This document shows positions 58,612 to 64,000 of a stretch of DNA of 64,000 nt, in pieces (the first letter of the stretch is position 1; the number at the start of each line of letters is the position of its first letter). Under the pieces are notes generated by a model. The model made no database searches. It was not told the origin of the DNA and saw only the letters and a list, made by a program, of their open reading frames with translations. This DNA comes from Siphonodentalium dalli. Taxonomy: Eukaryota; Mollusca; Scaphopoda; Gadilida; Siphonodentaliidae. The stretch is from the NCBI GenBank assembly GCA_032622095.1, contig CP136066.1, positions 172,301,164 to 172,365,163 of the forward strand. Reading direction: 5' to 3'. A program made the translations under genes and the position numbers.

Positions 58612-58850
58612 TTAACCATTTGAGTGCCAGGGGCCGATCTCATCGGCCCTAAACATACAATATAAGTCTGTTAAAGAATATAAGAATAAATTATTAAAAT
58701 TGTATAAAATTGTAAAAAAAAAAAATGTTAGGCCAATGCATTCTCTTATATATGCGAGGCGACATATGGTCGACTCGCATATATAAGAGAATGCATTGGC
58801 ACAGGGTATATGGGTTGATACAAAAATCGACCTGGCACTCAAAGGGTTAA
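58612..58850. mobile_element. Hairpin MITE, family B, second copy
   Basis: Flanked by TTAA with CCATTTGAGTGCCAGG and CCTGGCACTCAAAGGG ends. The GGGGCCGATCTCATCGGCCC palindrome is now on the left. Core hairpin at 58732-58800. Reversed relative to 24460-24716. Confidence 0.85.
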
Positions 58851-59255
58851 ACAATTATCTAGAAAGCATAAGTCTGTGTTATCATCATTGATCGTTTGTA
58901 GTGTATACTTTTAGGCGTGGTATCTTAATTTAACATCTTAATTTTCGCTTACTTTCAATTAAATGCAAAGCGATTTGATGCTTGTCCGAAGAACTTAGTG
59001 TGGCACCCATGAAGAAAAAGTCGTCACCTGATTGGCCAATTCGTTATGATGTTGGCATTGTTGGGCATATCAGCCTCCCAAGTCGAACATTATTATATCG
59101 CCCTCCATGTCAGGAAACGTTTCCTTCTATTACCGCTATGTCGTTATGACTTCTTTAATGTATTGTCGCGTGGATTTGGGATGGTCTTCCCAGACTGTAG
59201 TGACCTGATACAGTGCTACATCTATGTACATGTTCAATAACGTGTCACAGTTTTA
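58851..59255. other. Unassigned stretch
   Basis: Nothing recognised. Confidence 0.4.
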
Positions 59256-59297
59256 CATATATACCAAACTGAACAGATGTTCAGTTTGGTATATATA
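59256..59297. repeat. Perfect 20-bp-arm palindrome
   Basis: ATATATACCAAACTGAACA and its exact complement, separated by two bases. Confidence 0.85.
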
Positions 59298-59393
59298 TAT
59301 TTACATACTAAGTGTTGTCATCACTAAATCCAGCATTCTGATTGGTCGGAGCCCACGTGGCTAGTTGCAGTTATTTCTCGGTGAATGCGCAAC

Positions 59394-59441
59394 AGCTCAT
59401 AACAACATCGATACGTCAGCTCATAACAACATCGATACGTC
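59394..59441. repeat. 24-bp tandem duplication
   Basis: AGCTCATAACAACATCGATA plus CGTC, twice without mismatch. Confidence 0.95.
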
Positions 59442-59650
59442 ATTTGGGTCTGGAAAGACGAACGCGTAATGTTTTGGGCGCATTTGGATTCGCGCAGGAT
59501 TGACTTAATAAATCATCGGGTTTCAATTGTTCCTGTTAACTTTTGCCAAGGGTGCTATGGGTTATTTTGGGCTGGTTTTGTCACGATACACTTTTCGATT
59601 TAAATACATTTACAAAAGTGGCTTTTTCGCTAAATGTATATAAATATAAG

Positions 59651-59801
59651 GATTAACTGTCATGTGGACTGTTTTTATGGAGATGTAACCGTGAGGTAAG
59701 TGGTCAGAACTTGTATGTAAAACCCTTCGGGTTTTACACAAGTTATGACCACTTACCTCACGATTACATCTTCATAAAAACAGTCCACATGACAGTTAAT
59801 C
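59651..59801. mobile_element. 151-bp near-perfect palindrome
   Basis: GATTAACTGTCATGTGGACT through AACTTGTATGTAAAACCC is mirrored to 59801, with AACCCTTCGGGTT at the centre. It ends just before the left inverted repeat of the Academ-like element, so it may be an insertion beside it or a part of its terminus. Confidence 0.8.
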
Positions 59802-59807
59802 ATTATA

Positions 59808-59972
59808 TACATGTTATCGCTGCAGTGAATTGATATATAGTATAGTCGTTGTAGTGATTTTGAAGAGTGAACCTAGAAAAATTTGTTATAAAGCCAGTTT
59901 TTGTGTCATTTTGACCGGGAATATTTCGACAACAATATATCCAAAATCCGCTAAAATCCGCTTGGGGAAATT
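59808..59972 (+). repeat. Left terminal inverted repeat
   Basis: Matches the reverse complement of 63726-63982 in three blocks, with about 100 bp fewer between the first and second block than on the right. Confidence 0.65.
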
Positions 59973-61040
59973 TGTTTACAGACATTTGAATACATGCATG
60001 GTATTTCGTCATTTTGACACAAAATTTCCGATTGCAGTTACATGCAGACAGTTTAATTGTGTTTGTTCGCAAATTACGCATCCGTGGCAAGTTTGCGGGG
60101 ATAATTATTGTCATATGAGTATACGATAGTACGACCCACTACATTATAGGCCATCCGTGCCTTCCACTAATAAAGAGCGTTCATGTAGAACTCCAATGCA
60201 CGCGTGCGTGCCACAAAAAAGAGTGCGTTCTACGATCGTTGGAGGACAACGCCATTATACACGTAATCCATTTGTGCGATCAAGTAATAATGTGCATGCG
60301 TTATCATAGAACGCCATAACGCATGTCACTGCAATTGTGTAAGCAATAGTTCACATTGTTCGCAGTTATTTCGCATTTATCATTTCGATTTTATATATCT
60401 AATTGTGAAAGTAGTGAATATTGTTTTTTAGGAGTCGGTCACACGTTTCCTGTTGAAACCTAACGGTGACACGTTATTACGTGGGAGAATCCAGATTATT
60501 GATCATGGATTACACGCCATAGTTCCGTAAATGAACAGACCAGATTACACTCTGTCCAATACAGTTACGTAAACGAACAGACCATAATCGTGATTTTCTT
60601 GGATTATTGCAGAATATATACGATCCATATCAAATAATATAAAATACGTAGCTGAATGTGTGCTGTCGAGTGTATTGACAAGTAACGCTAGGGACCACTT
60701 CGATTGATGGCGAATTTGAAGCTTGTCAATTTCAACATGTTCATTTCATAATTGTATTCATAAAATGTAGCCCACACGCATGTTGTTCCAACTAGACTCG
60801 CGATTAACGTCATCATTTACCGAATTCGAGCGATCGAACCTGCATGTATCTTCTCCTGTGTTCGTAACTATATGTTCCTTCTTATTCAAGATACAGTATG
60901 ATTATATGATAGCTATGTAATAACAACTAAGTGTATGTTCTTTATATCTAGTCTTTTCAAAAATCCAAATTTAAACTGTTTTGTTTCGTTAAATGCAGTC
61001 ATTTCGCAGTTTTCTGTAGTGCCGAAACACAGGCATTTGT
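59973..61040 (+). other. Interior of the Academ-like element, 5' part
   Basis: No protein motif readable. This should hold the promoter and the N-terminal coding part of the pseudogene, now too decayed to follow. A GTAAATGAACAGACCA / GTAAACGAACAGACCA duplication lies near 60527-60585. Confidence 0.4.
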
Positions 61041-63415
61041 TTGGTCCAAATGTTGTCCATTACTTGGAAAATAAAGCTTACTCAAGATTTTAATTCTGTC
61101 CGATGTCAAGAAGAATATAGTATCGACCATTCCATTGTGCAGGGCGCGTGTCAACGTTTGGTTATAGCACCATCACTGTTCAGACTTGGCATAGAAATGA
61201 ACCATGTGTTTGTTTCCAAATGACTAGTGAACGAGTAATCTCGGTTGGGATTCTCTGTTGCCAACGAAGAAGTTGAGAGATACAAACAATCCGTCAGTAA
61301 AAACGAAACGCCCAGCGAAATACTAACCGACTGTTCACCCAGTGCCTTGACTCAGTGGGTGGCGATAATGTCGACCACAACATAGCTACTTTGGGTGGTA
61401 GGGGAACCTTCCATGGAATGGGGATGATTGTACTTTCTACACCCATGAATCTACCGCCACTGACCATGATGTGTGATCATGAGACAAAAGCGATTGAAGG
61501 TCGATGAGCTCGTGATTGATAAAGGAGTGTCCATCCCTAAATATGTTGATGTTATTGGCAAAGGAATTTCCAATATCAAACTGAAAACTCTTCTTCATTT
61601 GGCCACACCCTACACCCTCCCATCTGATCACAGCACGGATCGCATGTATCCCTCAGCATGTTTTTTTTCAGTAAGAGTGAAACACATAGCTCGAGCTGGT
61701 CAGGATTCATGCAAAGTTCTTGCTCGCTGGAAGACACTGACCGCTGAGAAATCAGATGTGCTGTTCCGTCCCATCATTTACTCTACCCTCATGTATGTTG
61801 AGGAACATGTACGTAGATTGAACACCCAATCCCCATGTATCCCTTTCGACCAGACTGTGTGGTTCAATACGGTAAACACAATAAACTCTAAGTCAATGAA
61901 CATAGTGTGTTGGCTCGGATGATTTCATACTGTAGTGAGCTTCATGGGGAGTATCACCTAGATGGTGAAGGGGTTTGTACAGTGACCCATGATATATTGA
62001 AAGGCAGTGTCGAGGGTCTTGCTTGATATCTACCTAGTTGATACTGTTGATTATACGCTTTTCAATAAGTTGTTAGCTGAAGTTGTCCCAGTCGAGAAGG
62101 ACGTCAGTTCTGTGGACAATTAATCGATAAGGGAACAAGATGGCGCAGCAGCATCACAAGTAAAACAGGCTGATGTAAAACGTTAATGTTGGCGAAAACA
62201 CGAATTGGCAAAGGCTCTGACTGATTTCGTTCTAGAAGGCGAATATTCACAGAAGGGAATTGAGACCATTCTTGGTAGCGAAGCTCTTCTCCATAAAATG
62301 AAGTGGATCAAAAACTCAACATACAAGGAAGTAGCCATGCATTAACTGAAGTAAGTCCGAACAAAGTATGGCTCGAGTTGCATCGTGTTCAATGGTTCGT
62401 TCATTGCTCGCCTATTAAAGATCACGAGTACAGCCGGCGATCTGGAAAACGTGCCAACGTTCGGGTCACAGAAAAAACAGTGAGCCACAATAACCAGCAA
62501 ATTTTCCTCCCAAATGAGAGAAACAAAAGTCAGTTCATCAAATTGAGGGGCGCCTCTTATCGGATAATGGGCACGCAGTTAACTGCAGTGTTGACGTTGA
62601 TACTCTGAGAGTTTCTCATGCCCTAGAGTTTGAATCGAATTGAAGAAATATCATGGTTATCGCGGACGATACAGATTTGATTCTTCTTTTGAATCGTCAC
62701 TGGAAATCGAACATGGCCGACAATCTGATGCTCGGAAATCTGGCAAAGGTGGTGCTGTCATATAGCGATTCGGCGACACCGTGCGCAAGGCTTGACAGTT
62801 AACAACTTCCCATATCCTCTGTGCACATGTGTGTGGATGCTGTGATACCACCTCTGCATTATTCGGACATGGGGACACGAGTATGCTCAGAAAGATAAAC
62901 AAGTCTGCTGAAGTTCGCAAAATATTACCTATACAGGAGTCTAGTGCAAATCAGAAACCATCGGCGAGGCCGAAATGCGGCTTTGCCTTGTGTGTGGTGG
63001 TAAGAAAGAATCTTAACTAAATACACTTCGCCATGCGAAGTTTATGGACATGGTATCTTCTAGCAAGACTGCGTCAGAGCCCAAAAACTCCTACCAACAG
63101 AAAGAGCGGCATACTATCAGTCTCAGAGTTCATCTGCCGGTCATGAATCGGAGAACACTGAATAGCGACGTATTGAATCATGAGAAATGGGGTTGGGGAC
63201 TTCGTGTCGCGGAACTTGCCCAGTTATGACTGACCAAAATGAAGCCCAAGACGTATTGCTCAAGTCGGTACAGTGCAAGTGTAAGATGACACAAACAAAA
63301 CATGCGATGTGTGTGCACATGTCGCAAACATGGTCTCAAATGTGTTATCGCTTGTAGAAAGGGCTGCATTAATTTAAAAGAAATACTGGTAGGAGATGGC
63401 GAGAATGAGGTTTGA
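61041..63415 (+). pseudogene. Degraded transposon protein, ADDTD / CDTTSALFG family (XPG/FEN-like)
   Basis: Motifs in collinear order but changing frame: LFRLGIEMNHVFVSK then two in-frame stops, SRLGFSVANEEVERYKQS, DNVDHNIATLGGRGTFHGMG (61364), a frameshift into a 149-codon frame (61473-61922) with CIPFDQTVWFNT, then FHTVVSFMGSI (61924), IFLPNERNKSQFIKL (62499), IADDTDLILLLNRHW (62659), CDTTSALFGHGDTSMLRKIN (62841), SLRVHLPVMNRRTLN, WGWGL and CTCRKHGLKCVIACRKGC near the C-terminus (stop 63413-63415). I recognise this as a multi-copy family in molluscs and cnidarians. The D-D-x-D block and GCD-TTS-GxG-like block parallel the acidic and helix-hairpin-helix segments of FEN/XPG nucleases (inference). 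At least four frameshifts and several stops make it dead, and the region 62050-62300 is poorly preserved. Confidence 0.8.
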
Positions 63416-63725
63416 GTATATTGATATATCTGATAAACAAGTGCCGAAATTATGACTCATTTCCATATGCTGGTCATCACTGGCCGATTTCTATCAACAA
63501 AATAAAAAATACATAATTGTCATTTTGGTGGTCATCTTTGTGGCCATCTTTCTGGCTCCCTGGGGCCGATATTTGGTCAATGTGACTCCTGTGTAATCTT
63601 CTGTCAAACGTGATGACATTTCTTTGAAAGCAATCTCATTATATCTGCCTGACAAAGGACTAATGCTGTTTTGGGAATATTTTTAATTTTTGGCCGCCAT
63701 CTTGGATGCCATCTTGAATCCTGAA
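63416..63725 (+). other. 3' interior of the Academ-like element
   Basis: Non-coding, with GGCCGCCATCTTGGATGCCATCTTG at about 63692-63717, the same CCATCTTG word found in the foldback arms and the ~161-bp arrays. Confidence 0.5.
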
Positions 63726-63982
63726 TTTTCCCCAATGCGGACATTAGCGGATGTTGGATATGTTATTCCCGATACTTTTCCACACAAAATTATACCAAAA
63801 CCAGCTTTATAACAATTGTTTCTAGGTTCAACCTCCCGACGACCACACTAATAGGCGAGTTGAAGAGGTCAGATCGCTGGATCAAACGAGCCGCCGCAGA
63901 CGTCGAGTTTGCTCAAGCGATCTGACCTCCTCAAAGAGGTCAGATGCGAAGCCCATATCAATTCATTGCAGCGATAACAGGT
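63726..63982 (-). repeat. Right terminal inverted repeat
   Basis: Reverse-complement counterpart of 59808-59972. It contains an extra ~105 bp (about 63848-63955) that includes the hairpin at 63864-63930. Confidence 0.65.
63864..63930. repeat. Hairpin inside the right TIR
   Basis: GAGGTCAGATCGCTGGATCA and TGCTCAAGCGATCTGACCTC are inverted. AGAGGTCAGATGCGAAG at 63935 repeats the outer part once more. Confidence 0.75.
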
Positions 63983-64000
63983 TTATTATATGACATGCTT

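Larger units (their letters stand above)
59808..63982 (+). mobile_element. ~4.2-kb TIR DNA transposon remnant, Academ-like
   Basis: Inverted ends share TGTTATCGCTGCAGTGAATT, GTGAACCTAGAAAAATTTG, TTATAAAGCCAG and CATCCGCTAA...CCGC.TTGGGGAAA in the same order. They bracket the pseudogene at 61041-63415. A TIR transposon carrying an XPG/FEN-like protein fits the published description of the Academ superfamily. The exact termini and target duplication are uncertain because the right end lies 18 bp from the window edge. Confidence 0.6.

Noticed and set aside
24468-58854. A recurring peptide AFSYICESTIGRLAYIREC in several frames
   Set aside because: It is the translation of the core MITE hairpin and appears in either orientation wherever the hairpin occurs.

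Overview
The window looks like repeat-dense nuclear DNA of a marine invertebrate, most likely a mollusc. It is AT-rich, has no recognisable bacterial-style gene or operon, and I found no intact host gene. The mollusc call is an inference. It rests on two arrays of ~161-bp repeats with a GTGTCC-type microsatellite and a 3' terminal hairpin (the 'pearl'/non-autonomous Helentron type first described in bivalves), on retroposon tails made of CAAT repeats, and on decayed invertebrate LINE and DNA-transposon proteins.

Layout. 1-7 kb: a small TIR element, then a 5.8-kb foldback element (1117-6922) whose inverted arms flank a 42-bp minisatellite present in both orientations. A 1.48-kb hAT-like element with poly-G/poly-C ends sits inside its right arm and itself contains a palindromic TA-flanked MITE. 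7.6-20.5 kb: an ATC microsatellite, TTAA-flanked 502-bp MITEs, TTA-flanked Harbinger-like MITEs, two adjacent LINE C-terminal relics, palindromes and a 34-bp minisatellite. 21-36 kb and 50-59 kb: eleven members of a hairpin-bearing MITE group, most with TTAA ends. 24.4-25.5 kb is a readable nest: one MITE inside another at TTAA, plus a 5'-truncated LINE. 26-28.3 kb: an ORF1-like scrap and a P-element (THAP9-like) transposase relic. 39-41 kb: a LINE reverse-transcriptase relic with its 3' stem-loop, set among duplicated segments. 43.15-47.4 kb and 52.5-55.55 kb: the two ~161-bp arrays. 57.2-58.35 kb: a ~170-bp satellite interrupted by a TTAA MITE.

The most informative locus is 59.8-64.0 kb. 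A degraded protein gene (61041-63415, +) belongs to a large invertebrate family with an ADDTD motif, a CDTTSALFG motif and a cysteine-rich tail, reminiscent of XPG/FEN nucleases. It lies between diverged inverted repeats of ~165 bp or more (59808-59972 and 63726-63982), so it appears to be cargo of a DNA transposon, plausibly of the Academ superfamily.

The second notable system is a single ~68-bp hairpin shared by at least four MITE families whose terminal sequences are otherwise unrelated. All identifications come from reading the sequence and from remembered family motifs; no database search was possible.
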